Of a DNA stretch of 64,000 bases, positions 13,001-21,200 are shown piece by piece. Source of the stretch: Elgaria multicarinata webbii (taxonomy: Eukaryota > Chordata > Lepidosauria > Squamata > Anguidae). A program made the position numbers and the translations under genes. The notes below the pieces were generated by a model. It was not told the DNA's origin. It was given only the letters and a program-made list of their open reading frames with translations, and made no database searches. Each line of letters begins with the position of its first letter. The stretch's first letter is position 1. Location: NCBI RefSeq assembly GCF_023053635.1, contig NC_086179.1:2308001-2372000 (forward strand), given 5' to 3'.

Positions 13001-16000
13001 AAAGGCGGTCGTGCATCGCTGGTAACTTCGAAGCTCAACTTCTGCAATGCGCTCTACATAGGGCTACCTTTGTGCCTAGTCTGGAAACTTCAACTAGTGC
13101 AAAATATGGCAGCCAGGTTGGTCACCAGTACACCTAGGGGGGACCACATCACACCAGTTTTAAAATCTCTTCACTGGCTGCCAATTAGTTTCCGAGTGAA
13201 GTATAACGGGTTGGTTATTACCATTAAAGCCCTACATGGTTTGGGTCCAGCTACCTGCGGGATGGCTTTCTCCCGTACAATCCGCCCCACACACTCAGGT
13301 CCTCTGGGAAGAGCTTCCTTCAGCCATCCAAAACTAGGTTGACAGATATTACCCAGAGGACCTTCTCTTCTGCTGCTCTGACTGTGGAATGGCCTGCCGG
13401 AGGAGATCCGCCAACTCAATGGTCTTTCTGAATATAAAAAAGCAATACTGATCTCTTCCGGCAGGCCTACCCAGTCGAATATTAAGATGTCTGTCTGTCT
13501 GTTATTTTAATAATGTATTAGTTTTTAATATGTTTTAATAAGTTTTATGTATTTTATATTTTGTATTCCATGTTGTACCCCACCTCGATCCAGAGGGAGA
13601 GGTGGGTAATTAATAATAATAGGCTCTTGGTCATTTGCCAAGACTAATGACTTCCATATGTATTGCAAGTGAACACATAAGCTAACTAGAAAATCATTGC
13701 ATCAGAATGGACACCCAACTGCATGAAAGTTCTCCCCAAGCTGTTAGATTCGTGATGGTGTCTTCACTCATAGAAGCACAGGATAGTAGAGTTGGAAGGG
13801 GCCTCTAAGGCCATCGAGTCCAACCCCCTGCTCAATGCAGGAATCCACCCTAAAGCATCCCTGACAGATGGCTGTCCAGCTGCCTCTTGAAGGCCTCTAG
13901 TGTGGGAGAGCCCACCACCTCCCTAGGTAACTGATTCCATTGTCGTACTGCTCTAACAGTCAGGAAGTTTTTCCTGATGTCCAGCTGGAATCTGGCTTCC
14001 TGTAACTTGAGCCCGTTATTCCGTGTCCTGCACTCTGGGAGGATTGAGAAGAGATCCTGGCCCTCCTCTGTGTGACAACCTTTCAAGTATCTGAAGTATC
14101 AACTCAAATCAGCAGTGATGTGATGAACCCACAGATTTGAGCAGCTAATCCTACCTGAGCAAACGTTCTTAAAACAGACTATGAAACTGGAGTGGACTGA
14201 AAGTCAGTAGAAAAGACACCCCCCCCCCCAAGATCCAATGGATGCTTAAACAGGAGATTTTGACATGCTAGAGATTGAAAGCGCCAACATCAGGGTGGCA
14301 ATTACTCCAGGTTAATCCCTCTAGCTTGGCCACCAGGATGGCTCAAAAGATGTAGTTGTGCATGATGTTTTTGAAGCTAAGATTGCTTATCAGCAATTAA
14401 TTCCTTCTTAACATGCTTCCACGCTCAAAAGCAGGGGAGGGGGGGTAAACGGGTTGATTTTCCTCCACCTTTTGAAGGCAGGCCATAAAAAGCCAAGGGG
14501 TTGAAAAGGATATTATTGCATTAAAAACCCTGTCCCACCCACTCATGTGTAGTTTCCCTTTTATGGCTTTGGTCTTAATCCAAGGCAGTGATTTGGATTA
14601 TGGAGCCAGCAGATGGTAGCTAGGCTGGGTGAATTCAGTGCAGAACCCAGAAGGCCTCAGCAGAAGCAGCAATAGCAACACTCCCTTGCCAATGATGGAG
14701 GCACCGCATCGCAACTGCCAATTTGTCTCCTTGCAGGCTTTCTACATGATCCGATTCCACTCCTTCTACCCCTGGCACACGGGAGGGGATTACATGCACC
14801 TCTGCGATGAAGAGGATCTCCAGATGCTTCCCTGGGTCAAGGAGTTCAAGTAAGCAGCCCCAAGCGCCTCGACAGGAAAGAGAGCCCACCACCTCCCTAG
14901 GTCATGGGTTCCATTGTCGTACTGCTCTAACAGTTGGGATGTATTTCCTGATGTCCAGCCATAACTTGAGCCCGTTATTCTGTGTCCTGCACTCTGGGAG
15001 GATCAAGAAGAGATCCTGGCCCTCCTCTGTGTGACAACCCTTCATCAACCCATCACAACAGTGCGATATGGCTGCAAGAAAGGCAAATGCTATTTTGGGC
15101 TGCATCAATAGAAGTATAGCTTCCAAATCACGTGAGGTCCTGGTTCCTCTCTATTGGCACTGGTTAGGCCTCCTCTAGAGTACTGCGTCCAGTTCTGGGC
15201 TCCACACTTCAAGAAGGACGCAGACAAGCTGGAGCGTGTTCAGAGGAGGGCAACCAGGATGATCAGGGGTCTGGAAATAAAGCCCTCTGAAGAGAGACTG
15301 AAAGAACTGGGAAGGTTTAGCCTGGAGAAGAGAAGATTGAGGTGAGACATGAGAGCACTCTTCAAATACTTAAAAGGTTGTCACACAGAGGAGAGCCAGG
15401 ATCTCTTCTCGATCCTCCCAGAGCGCAGGACACGGAATAATGGGCTCAAGTTATGGCTGGACATCAGGAAATACATCCCAACTGTTAGAGCAGTACGACA
15501 ATGGAACCCATGACCTAGGCTGAAGTTAAAGGAAGCCAGATTTCAGCTGGACATCAGGAAAAATTTCCTGTTAGAGCAGTACGACAATGGAATCAGTTAC
15601 CTAGGGAGGATGTGGGCTCTCCCACCCTAGAGGCCTTCAAGAGGCAGCTGGACAACCATCTGTCAGGGATGCTTTAGGGTGGATTCCTGCATTGAGCAGG
15701 GGGTTGGACTCGATGGCCTTGTAGGCCCCTTCCAACTCTGCTATTCTAGGATTCTATGTCTTTGAAGAGTGCTATCATGTCGCCCCCTGTCTTCTGAGGG
15801 CTAATAATGCCCAGTTCTTTCAGTCTCTCTTCAGAGGGCTTTGTTTCCAGACCCCTGATCATCCTGAGGCCATTCTGATGTGGTCTCATAGCACCAGAGG
15901 GCAACTGACAGTAACCTCCCCCTCTCTGTTCCTCTTCTGCAGCAAATTTGACCTGTACACCAAGAGCGAAGACCTGCCCGATCCACAAGAGCTCAAGCCG

Positions 16001-16051
16001 TACTACCAAAGCCTCATAGACAAGTACTGCCCCGGCCAACTGTCTTGGTGA
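1069..16051 (+). CDS. MIOX: MIOX gene, myo-inositol oxygenase (complete, 10 coding exons)
   Basis: Cytosolic di-iron enzyme that cleaves myo-inositol with O2 to D-glucuronate, the first committed step of inositol catabolism; in mammals it is mainly renal. Joined exons: 1069-1086, 2496-2570, 4604-4684, 5062-5224, 5787-5854, 6978-7087, 7783-7850, 12414-12463, 14737-14849, 15943-16051. They give 284 aa (human 285) ending CPGQLSW. The iron ligands of the human enzyme (H98, H123, D124, H194, H220, D253) are all present one position lower (H97, H122, D123, H193, H219, D252), as is the substrate lysine (K126). Conserved blocks include [27 protein letters not shown] and [10 protein letters not shown]. 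All introns are GT-AG and the frame is open throughout, so the gene looks functional. It is convergent with LMF2, as in human. The start is the first ATG, 70 nt downstream of a TATA box. Confidence 0.97.
1660..1789. mobile_element. Palindromic hAT-type MITE, copy 1
   Basis: Inverted repeats starting CAGCCTTCCTCAACCTGGGG and containing TTGGACTACAACTCCCAGAA pair along almost the full 130 bp. A perfect 8-bp target duplication GCTTAAGG flanks it (1652-1659 and 1790-1797). Confidence 0.9.
2383..2430 (-). mobile_element. L2 tail fragment before MIOX exon 2
   Basis: (GATT)n followed by CATTTCTATACCGCCCAATA, the reverse complement of the L2-A 3' end. It lies 65 bp from the exon 2 acceptor. Confidence 0.7.
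2496..2570 (+). CDS. MIOX: MIOX coding exon 2
   Basis: Codes residues 7-31 with [11 protein letters not shown] and EEYRNFK, matching human DPSLVYRPDVD and ASFRNYT. The acceptor is TTCTTCAG and the donor AAG|GTCGGT is weak but GT. An L2 tail fragment (2383-2427) lies only about 70 bp upstream. Confidence 0.9.
2890..3132 (-). mobile_element. tRNA-derived SINE (lizard type), copy 1
   Basis: On the minus strand the head reads GTGGTGTAGTGGCTAGAG (A-box) and GGTTCGAGTCC (B-box at 3076-3086). A conserved body (CCCTGTGAGG, ACTGGCCCAAAG) and an (AAAT)n tail follow. It resembles the Sauria-type SINEs of squamates; the exact family is not certain. Confidence 0.75.
3344..3395 (-). mobile_element. CR1-A tail fragment
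   Basis: ATCATAGAATCATAGAATAG followed by AGAGTTGGAAGGGGCCT, the reverse complement of the CR1-A 3' end. Confidence 0.75.
3396..3600 (-). mobile_element. L2-like tail fragment
   Basis: (ATA)n, then CCCTCTGGATCGAGGCAGGG and GACTGGGTAGGCCTGCCGGA. This is the reverse complement of the tail of the L2 copy at 13028-13622. Confidence 0.65.
3605..4050 (-). mobile_element. L2-A fragment
   Basis: (TTTA)n, ATACCGCTCCCATAGCCAGG and a 3'UTR, followed by antisense RT C-terminus (GGGGCCACCACCGAAAAGGC). Confidence 0.75.
4052..4325 (-). mobile_element. L2-like fragment
   Basis: The antisense of an RT C-terminal segment with [16 protein letters not shown] and [15 protein letters not shown]. It abuts the previous L2 piece. 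Confidence 0.55.
4604..4684 (+). CDS. MIOX: MIOX coding exon 3
   Basis: Codes residues 32-58, [20 protein letters not shown], close to the human segment around residues 34-59. The acceptor is TCTTTTCAG and the donor AAG|GTGGGT, phase 0. Confidence 0.95.
5062..5224 (+). CDS. MIOX: MIOX coding exon 4
   Basis: Codes residues 59-112, including [12 protein letters not shown] and the first iron ligand H97 in [17 protein letters not shown]. The donor is AAAG|GTCAGC, phase 1. Confidence 0.97.
5476..5600. mobile_element. Degenerate palindromic hAT-type MITE
   Basis: Inverted arms with CTCCAGATGTGCTGGACTAC and GTTGTAATCCAACATATCTG. Older than the three full copies, and no clear target duplication is visible. 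Confidence 0.6.
5787..5854 (+). CDS. MIOX: MIOX coding exon 5
   Basis: Codes [20 protein letters not shown] and EPQ (residues 113-135). It holds the HD metal pair H122/D123 and the substrate lysine K126. The donor is CAG|GTGAGG, phase 0. Confidence 0.97.
6088..6545 (-). mobile_element. CR1-A fragment joined to foldback element A
   Basis: Antisense CR1 3' end (AGAGTTGGAAGGGGCCTA, TCAGGAAGTTTTTCCTGATG, CACGCTCCAGCTTGTCTG). It stops at exactly the same CR1 position as the copy at 9687-10154. Confidence 0.88.
6546..6929. mobile_element. Foldback (long-palindrome) DNA element A
   Basis: Terminal arms with GTATGGGGCTACAACTCCCA and GGAAGTTGTAGCCCCATAC, more than 90 bp each. The right arm is complete. 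The left arm lacks most of its inner part, which is present in element B (10155-10520). A/T-rich core with TTAATTAATGAAGACAC. Confidence 0.75.
6978..7087 (+). CDS. MIOX: MIOX coding exon 6
   Basis: Codes [12 protein letters not shown] through NPLY (residues 136-171). It ends in phase 2, with AA before donor GTAAGC completed to Asn by exon 7. Confidence 0.96.
7088..7782 (+). other. MIOX intron 6, no recognised element
   Basis: GC-rich sequence with a G10 run near 7361. I see no repeat family, RNA gene or conserved ORF. Confidence 0.5.
7783..7850 (+). CDS. MIOX: MIOX coding exon 7
   Basis: Codes [20 protein letters not shown] and HD, including iron ligand H193 in SWGHDE. The acceptor is CCCCTCAG and the donor GACG|GTAAGA, phase 1. 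Confidence 0.97.
8238..8355 (-). mobile_element. CR1-B 3' end fragment
   Basis: AAGAACATCAGAAGAGCTCT then GGATCAGACCAAGGAACCAT and CCAGCACTCAGTTCACACAG, antisense CR1-B tail. Confidence 0.7.
8356..9570 (+). mobile_element. L2-like element split by a CR1-A insertion
   Basis: The left piece 8356-8425 (RT remnant ending near CCCAGTATGAACCC) and right piece 9213-9570 (remnant, 3'UTR, GGAGAGCTTTGGGTATTGGA and tail) flank the CR1 at 8426-9212, so the CR1 came later. Confidence 0.65.
8426..9212 (+). mobile_element. CR1-A LINE, 5'-truncated, 232-codon open frame
   Basis: Codes the RT C-terminus ([75 protein letters not shown]). It ends in three ATTCTATG units. The frame is open from 8424 to 9122, suggesting a fairly young copy. 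Confidence 0.93.
9687..11216 (-). mobile_element. CR1-A LINE interrupted by foldback element B
   Basis: CR1 pieces 9687-10154 and 10521-11216 join seamlessly in CR1 coordinates across the insert. The distal part codes RT core [18 protein letters not shown] and [20 protein letters not shown]; the catalytic pair reads FADVTKLGG where an active RT has FADD. Confidence 0.92.
10155..10520. mobile_element. Foldback DNA element B inside CR1
   Basis: Complete left arm (10155-10420) with GTATGGGGCTACAACTTCCA, TTGGCTTTGGGGTGTTGCTA and TGCAGCTTTCAATGGCATGT, then a right arm truncated at GTAGCAACACC. The arms pair around a TTAATTAACAGGTG core. Confidence 0.78.
11395..11522 (+). mobile_element. CR1-A 3' end fragment
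   Basis: ATTCAAGAGGCAGCTGGACA to ATTCTAGGATTCTA. A diverged copy. Confidence 0.8.
11690..12172 (+). mobile_element. CR1-A fragment with internal duplication
   Basis: RT C-terminus and 3'UTR. The segment GTTGAGCCTGGAGAAGAGAA occurs twice about 50 bp apart (near 11774 and 11830), a small direct duplication. Confidence 0.85.
12414..12463 (+). CDS. MIOX: MIOX coding exon 8
   Basis: Codes [16 protein letters not shown] (human YMYQVMKFNKFSLPPE). The acceptor is CCCTCCAG and the donor GAG|GTAAGT. Intron 7 upstream is 4.6 kb, swollen by CR1 and L2 insertions. Confidence 0.96.
12464..12985 (+). other. MIOX intron 8, 5' part, no recognised element
   Basis: Unassigned sequence before the L2 at 13028. 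The ORFs here are spurious and lack family motifs. Confidence 0.45.
13028..13622 (+). mobile_element. L2-like LINE 3' end
   Basis: Codes [20 protein letters not shown] and [15 protein letters not shown], then a tail with CCTCGATCCAGAGGGAGAGG and (ATAA)n. It lies in MIOX intron 8. Confidence 0.8.
13772..14090 (-). mobile_element. CR1-A 3' end fragment
   Basis: Antisense CR1-A from AGGATAGTAGAGTTGGAAGG to CAACCTTTCAAGTATCTGAA. Confidence 0.88.
14091..14736 (+). other. MIOX intron 8, 3' part, no recognised element
   Basis: Unique-looking sequence with C and G runs; nothing recognised before the exon 9 acceptor. Confidence 0.45.
14737..14849 (+). CDS. MIOX: MIOX coding exon 9
   Basis: Codes [20 protein letters not shown] to LPWVKEF and carries iron ligand H219. 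It ends in phase 2. A CR1 fragment begins within about 30 bp of its donor. Confidence 0.97.
14878..15045 (-). mobile_element. CR1-A fragment, inverted-duplicate arm 1
   Basis: Antisense CR1-A; 14896-15039 is the reverse complement of 15376-15519 with 5 mismatches in 144 bp. It begins 28 bp after the MIOX exon 9 donor. Confidence 0.9.
15046..15757 (+). mobile_element. CR1-A composite containing inverted-duplicate arm 2
   Basis: Sense CR1-A RT C-terminus, arm 2 at 15376-15519, then a second partial CR1 3' end (15525-15757) repeating the region from AAGTTAAAGGAAGCCAGATT to the ATTCTAGG tail. Confidence 0.88.
15758..15868 (-). mobile_element. CR1-A fragment
   Basis: Antisense CR1-A, AGAGTGCTATCATGTCGCCC to CCAGACCCCTGATCATCCTG. 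It ends 74 bp before MIOX exon 10. Confidence 0.85.
15943..16051 (+). CDS. MIOX: MIOX coding exon 10 and stop
   Basis: Codes [13 protein letters not shown] to [10 protein letters not shown] and TGA at 16049-16051. It holds the last iron ligand, D252. The acceptor is TCTTCTGCAG. Confidence 0.97.
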
Positions 16052-16245
16052 TGCTCAGAACCAGTTTCACTTCCAGTGCAACGCTTTGCCGTTCTTTCCA
16101 GCCTTAAAGGGGATTGCGCACACAGGGGAGCAGGGAGCGGCCCGTACCCACCCCCCTCACGCCAGGGTTGCACAGACCGTTTCTGCAAGGCTTTTCAAAT
16201 GTTTATGAAATTCATCCAAACTCACAAGACCATTAACTTGAAATC

Positions 16246-16251
16246 AATAAA
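16246..16251 (+). promoter_or_regulatory. MIOX: MIOX polyadenylation signal
   Basis: AATAAA 195 bp after the MIOX stop codon, in an A/T-rich context. It gives a 3'UTR of about 220 nt. Confidence 0.75.
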
Positions 16252-16386
16252 ATATGATCTGTTTATAAAGGAGGACTCAGTTTTGCTTCGTGCAGCTTAC
16301 AGGGATGACCAGCAAAATTACCACCCAATAAAGACACATTATTACAGCATTTGCAATGACTTATAAGAGGACAGAATCTCTTAACG

Positions 16387-16509
16387 CAGCCTTCCTCAAC
16401 CTGGGGCGCTCCAGATGTGTTGGACTGCATCTCCCAGAATGCCCCAGGCTGGGGCATTCTGGGAGTTGTAGTCCAACACATCTGGAGCGCCCCAGGTTGA
16501 GGAAGGCTG
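16387..16509. mobile_element. Palindromic hAT-type MITE, copy 2
   Basis: Near-perfect inverted repeat from CAGCCTTCCTCAACCTGGGG to its complement. Flanks CTTAACG and CCTAACG match at 6 of 7 positions. It sits between the MIOX and LMF2 3' ends. Confidence 0.88.
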
Positions 16510-16949
16510 CCTAACGTATCAGCAGAGAGTAGGAATGGGCAGTTCTCGCAACGGGTGTGTGAAGAAGTGGGGTTCCCCCAAAGAGATGTATTGAGAGCAG
16601 TTATTTGTAACTTGTTCATTAATTATTGGGGTTAGGAGTCAGCAGTGAGGGGGGCAATTTTGCTGCCAAATTATTCAGGGTGGTTAAAAAAAACCCGAAG
16701 AGAGATTGCAAAGAACTCCAAGCTCCAATTCTGCTTGCTGCAGGCTTACGGGCCTTTCTCCCCCACAGAGGTTTCGGTGTGCTGGTGCGCTGGTGCGCGC
16801 ACACTATGAGCTCACTCGCTCCGGGACGTCTGCTGTGTACGATGACTAACGCAGCACACCTGGCCCAGAAGGTGCGAGTCAAAGCAACCGTCCAGGCCAT
16901 GTCTGTTTTCCGCCAACGTCCCCCTCCCGTTTCCCATCCCAACACAGAC

Positions 16950-17898
16950 GCACCGCTGGAATGTAAAGGCTTTATTTAGAAAATTATAGAGCGTCCTCTC
17001 TGGCTTGCGGCGGAGCCCACAGGTCCAACAAGGTCCCTGACTCGAGGCAGCGCAGCGAGCGAGGGATGCCCCCGGCTGCCCCAGCCCACGTCCCGCTCCT
17101 CGGACAGTGAGGCACAACAGAGGTCAAGGCTATGGCAAGCAGCCCAGAGGGGCCAGGAGGGCGGCGGTGGCTACAGCTCTGTCATGACCAAAGCCCAGCC
17201 CGGCTGCCTGGCTCAGGACTGCAGCGTGCCAGGAGGAGCGTCAAGATTTCCCAGGGAAAACCACGCAGCGCCCCCGTGCCCCCCCTCCGCCCTTGCAGAC
17301 TCTCACACGTCCTGTGCTGGGTCTCGGCAGCCCAGCAGAAACCAGCGAGAGATCAAGGAGGCCTCTGGGATGGGCACAGCAGGGGCCAGAAGCAGCGAGG
17401 GAAACCTCCCAAGCCCAGGAAACGCGCTGCCTGGATCAGGCCCTATGGCCGCCCAGACCCTCGGCTGCTCCAGGCAAGTTGAACGGCGATGCTGAGTGGC
17501 CCCGTCCCAACGCAGCACTGCGGAAGGAAGGCCGACCGGAAGGCCTTTGGGCCAGGACAGCTGGGTCCTTGACCGGAGGAGGAGGAGGGGACCGAGCACC
17601 CCACAGGATGCAAGTGGGGAGGCATTCAAAGGGTGGGGGGAGGTTGAGCAGGCCCCGCTCCTACAGACGCACGGCCTGTTCATGTGAAGAGGGCAGGAAG
17701 GGGGGGGAGAGTTGAGGCAAGAGCGAGGAGAGACCCCCCTCGAAAAGACAGTCCAGGTGGGGGTCATCACCCACTGATTTCCAAAGAGGGTCTCGGAGTC
17801 CCAAGGCAGCCAAGCCCAGAGCAGAGCCAGCAACGTGAGTCCGTGCCTGGAAACCGGGAGGGGGCGGGGCGGGGGCGCAGCTCCAGAGGAGGCAGAGG
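16950..17898 (-). other. LMF2: LMF2 3'UTR and MIOX/LMF2 convergent interval
   Basis: GC-rich, repeat-poor sequence between the LMF2 stop and its polyadenylation signal. Only spurious short ORFs are present. The MIOX and LMF2 polyadenylation signals are 720 bp apart, so the two 3' ends are close but need not overlap. Confidence 0.6.
16971..16976 (-). promoter_or_regulatory. LMF2: LMF2 polyadenylation signal
   Basis: TTTATT on the plus strand is AATAAA on the minus strand, about 920 nt beyond the LMF2 stop codon. No nearer canonical hexamer was seen in the 3'UTR. Confidence 0.7.
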
Positions 17899-18273
17899 CT
17901 ATTTCTTCTTCTTGACGTTCCGCAGCCCGTCCGCGGGGGGCTCTGCCAAGCCCCGGGGGGCCTTCTCCCCTGCTGCCACCGCCGCCCCATCTTTCCTCCG
18001 CATCTGCCCGTTCTTCTCGCCGCCGGTGTGCTCCCCTCCGCCCCCGGCCTCCGCTCCTGGCTCTGCCCGCTTGACGCCCTTGTGCTTACCGCCACTGGGG
18101 GCACTGCCCCCCAGCAGCCAGGCGCCCACCCCCCTCAGGAGGCAGATGGCGGCGGCGGTGAGGTAGAGGGACCAGATCATGGCCGGGCCGGCGTAAGGAG
18201 AGAGAGACTCCCGCACTCGCTGCAGCACTGTGGGCAGGAGGGAATCCAGGGGCCGCTTCAGGGGGGGCTTGTC
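17899..18273 (-). CDS. LMF2: LMF2 coding exon 14 and stop
   Basis: Codes [20 protein letters not shown], then a last membrane segment ([20 protein letters not shown]) and a charged Gly/Lys/Glu-rich tail ending VKKKK and TAG. The tail diverges from human, as expected for a disordered C-terminus. Confidence 0.95.
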   Translation of the reverse strand, partial: DKPPLKRPLDSLLPTVLQRVRESLSPYAGPAMIWSLYLTAAAICLLRGVGAWLLGGSAPSGGKHKGVKRAEPGAEAGGGGEHTGGEKNGQMRRKDGAAVAAGEKAPRGLAEPPADGLRNVKKKK

Positions 18274-21200
18274 CTAGGAAGGGGGGAGGGAGAGAGAGGG
18301 AGGGAGGGGTGTGAGGAGACGCATCTCTTGGAGGGGGAGAGGTAAAGAGCCCCCCTCCCTCACCCGTCCTTTCTGCCTTCCCAGGAACAGAGGGAGGCCA
18401 AAGAGAAGCCAGACTGCTGCCCAGGCTGACGTACCTTTAAAGGAAGACCCCATTCCCCCCCCCTGCCCACACCTGTCTCCATGTGGCACTCATAACCCCC
18501 CCTCCCTTTTTGCCCCTGGCTCATCTCCACCCTGCTCACCATTTCCAGGGGCCCCTCCCCGCAAGGCCCCCCCTCCACTCACCTTCAGCCCATGCTGAAC
18601 TAAGAGGGCATCCAGGTTAGGGTCGCCCAGGAAGACCACAGGGTAGAATTCCTCGATCCGCCGCCGCCTCCACCATTTCTGAGGAAGGGACCTGCAGGGA
18701 GGGACAGGCAGCCTCTTCAACCAGGCTGCACCTACCTTACCCGAGGGGTGGGGTGGGGGAGAGTGCGCCTCCCCCTCTCCCCCAATCCCCACCTCAGGGG
18801 GCACAGAGGGAGATGGGCGCCCGTGTTCTTGCTGCCTTGGGCGCCATTTGGTGAGGACGGCAGGATAACAGACAGAAGATGCACGGAGGGAGGCAGCAGA
18901 ACCCCAGAACTTTCCCGAGTGAATCATCAGCGGCTGCCGACATATTAGCTAGCCGGCAGAGGTTGTGGGCTCTCCCACACTAGAGGCCTTCAAGAGGCAG
19001 CTGGACAACCATCTGTCAGGGATGCTTTAGGGTGGATTCCTGCATTGAGCAGGGGGTTGGACTAGATGGCCTTGGAGGCCCCTTCCAACTCTGCTATTCT
19101 AGGATTCTACGAAAACCCAAAGGATCCTGCATTAATGACTGCCACCCCTGCCAGCCCCCGACTGACCGCCAGCGCCTCCCGCGGCCTCACTCACCCGTCC
19201 TCGCTGGCCTCCGTGAACCAATACTTGTACAGCTGAGCCCGGATGTAGGCGGGGGGCTTAGATGCAAACGGGTATTTGCCGTCATCTACCTGCACGAGGT
19301 GGATCACTGCAAGGAGAAGAGGTGGCTTAGCAGCCGGCTTCAGGGAAGCCGCCCCGGGAGCAAGGACACGCCCATGCGCTCTGCGGCTGAATCGGGCCAG
19401 GCTGCCCCCGCCCGTGCAGCCCCCACCCCAGTTCTCCGGCGATGGGAGGAGGCAAAAGGAGTCCTACCCAACTCCCGGGGAGACTCCCACCTGGCTGTTG
19501 CCACCCAGGGCAACAGGTGAGAGGGCGAGGGTTAGGTGTGTGGGCCGGGCCCCTCACATCCTGCGCCCTTCCCAGGAACCGGAATAGGCCCCCCGGTTGC
19601 CCCCTTCTTGAGGATCCGTCCATCTCTTTATGGCCAAGAATTTCCCGGAAACCTGGTGACCCAACAGGGTGGTGGTCTTTCCCCAGAGAGGCTGAGGTGG
19701 GCTCCACCCCTTGGGCCACAATCCCAGGAAGCCACTTTGCAGCTCCGAAAAGCAGCCAGGGTGGGCAGTTCGCGCGCACACCCCCCTCGCTCCTCCTTTG
19801 CCGCCCACCGGCCGGCCCGCTCACCTTCCTTCTTGCCCTGCAGGAGCCGGTAAACAAAGCTGGTGAACCAGGGGCTGTGGCTATGGTGGCCCAGGGCGGC
19901 AAACCACATCTGCCAATCCAGCCGGGGCTGGTGAGGGATCACGACCGGGGGCGGAGCGCTGACGTTGCCCGGCTTGTACATGAACTCAATCTCCTAGGGG
20001 GAGGAGGCAGGGGCAAGGGTCACGCGTGGGACTGGCCGTGAGGCGCTCACCCGTCGCGGGACATGGAGACCGAACGGGGCAGGGGTGCTCATACTAAACA
20101 CACATGCTCCTCCCTACTCGGCTCTCTGGGCCTGGATGGAGTCCTCGGCTGGCAGCCTTGCAGGGTCAGGACATTTTCCTCCCATCACCGCTGCTCCTGC
20201 CCCTCCAGCCTCCATCATTCTCCTTACAACTTCCAAGCTTCTAGTACTCCTCTCCCCACCGTTCTCGTGGCCTTGTGCGCAAGCTCACCTGCCTTTGCCC
20301 CCCACCCCTCTACTGCTGAATGCTGCCCCCTCCCCTCTCATTTTGCTCTCTCCTCTTTCACCTCTCCTCCCGAGTCAGAACGGCAGAAGCGACCCAAGAG
20401 ACGTTGGCGGTGTCAATGAGGAAGCAGGCCAGGCCTGGGGAAGGCGGGGGGAATCCAAGGATCCTCCCAGAGTACAGGACGCGGATAACGGGCTCAAGTG
20501 ACAGGAAGCCAGATTCCGGCTGGACATCAGGAAAAACTTCCTGGCTGTTAGAGCAGTACGACCATGGAACCAGTGACCTAGGGAGGCTGTGGGCTCTCCC
20601 ACCCTAGAGGCCTTCAAGAGGCAGCTGGACAACCGTCTGTCAGGGATGCTTTAGGGTCGATTCCTGCATTGAGCAGGGGTGTGGACTGGATGGCCTTGTA
20701 GGCCCCTTCCAACTCCACTAGTCTATGATTCTATGATCCCTGGAGTGATCTGAAAGGACGCTGGGGCACCACGCTCATCACCGGGGCACCTGCCTGGGTT
20801 GGCTCCAGTCCTCAGCTATGCCTCCCCCTAAGCCACCCAGGCTCAATGCTCTTGCCCTTCTACCTGTCTGTTCCGCCTGGCTGCCCCAGCCAGCACCTCC
20901 ACCTGGCTTCCGCGCTTCATGCAAGTGCCGCTGCCCTCCTATTATTATTATTGTATTTATTAATATCCCGCCTTTTTCCCAGTCCTGGGACTCAAGGCGG
21001 TTTACAAGATGAAAATATGTACAATTAAAACTAATAAATATAAATTACAAAAGTTAAAATAGAATTAAACCTACAGAAAATTAAAAACATGTTTTAAAAA
21101 ATTAAAAACTGTAACAGGTTAAAGGGGGGGGGAATCCAATACATTAACACAGGTCCAGTATAGTTCCAAAAGCCTGCTGAAACAAAAAAGTTGCCTGCCT

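Noticed and set aside
18583-19306. Apparent frameshift between LMF2 exons 12 and 13
   Set aside because: It disappears when the acceptor 13 nt upstream (CCCTGCAG) is used, so the gene reads through without damage.
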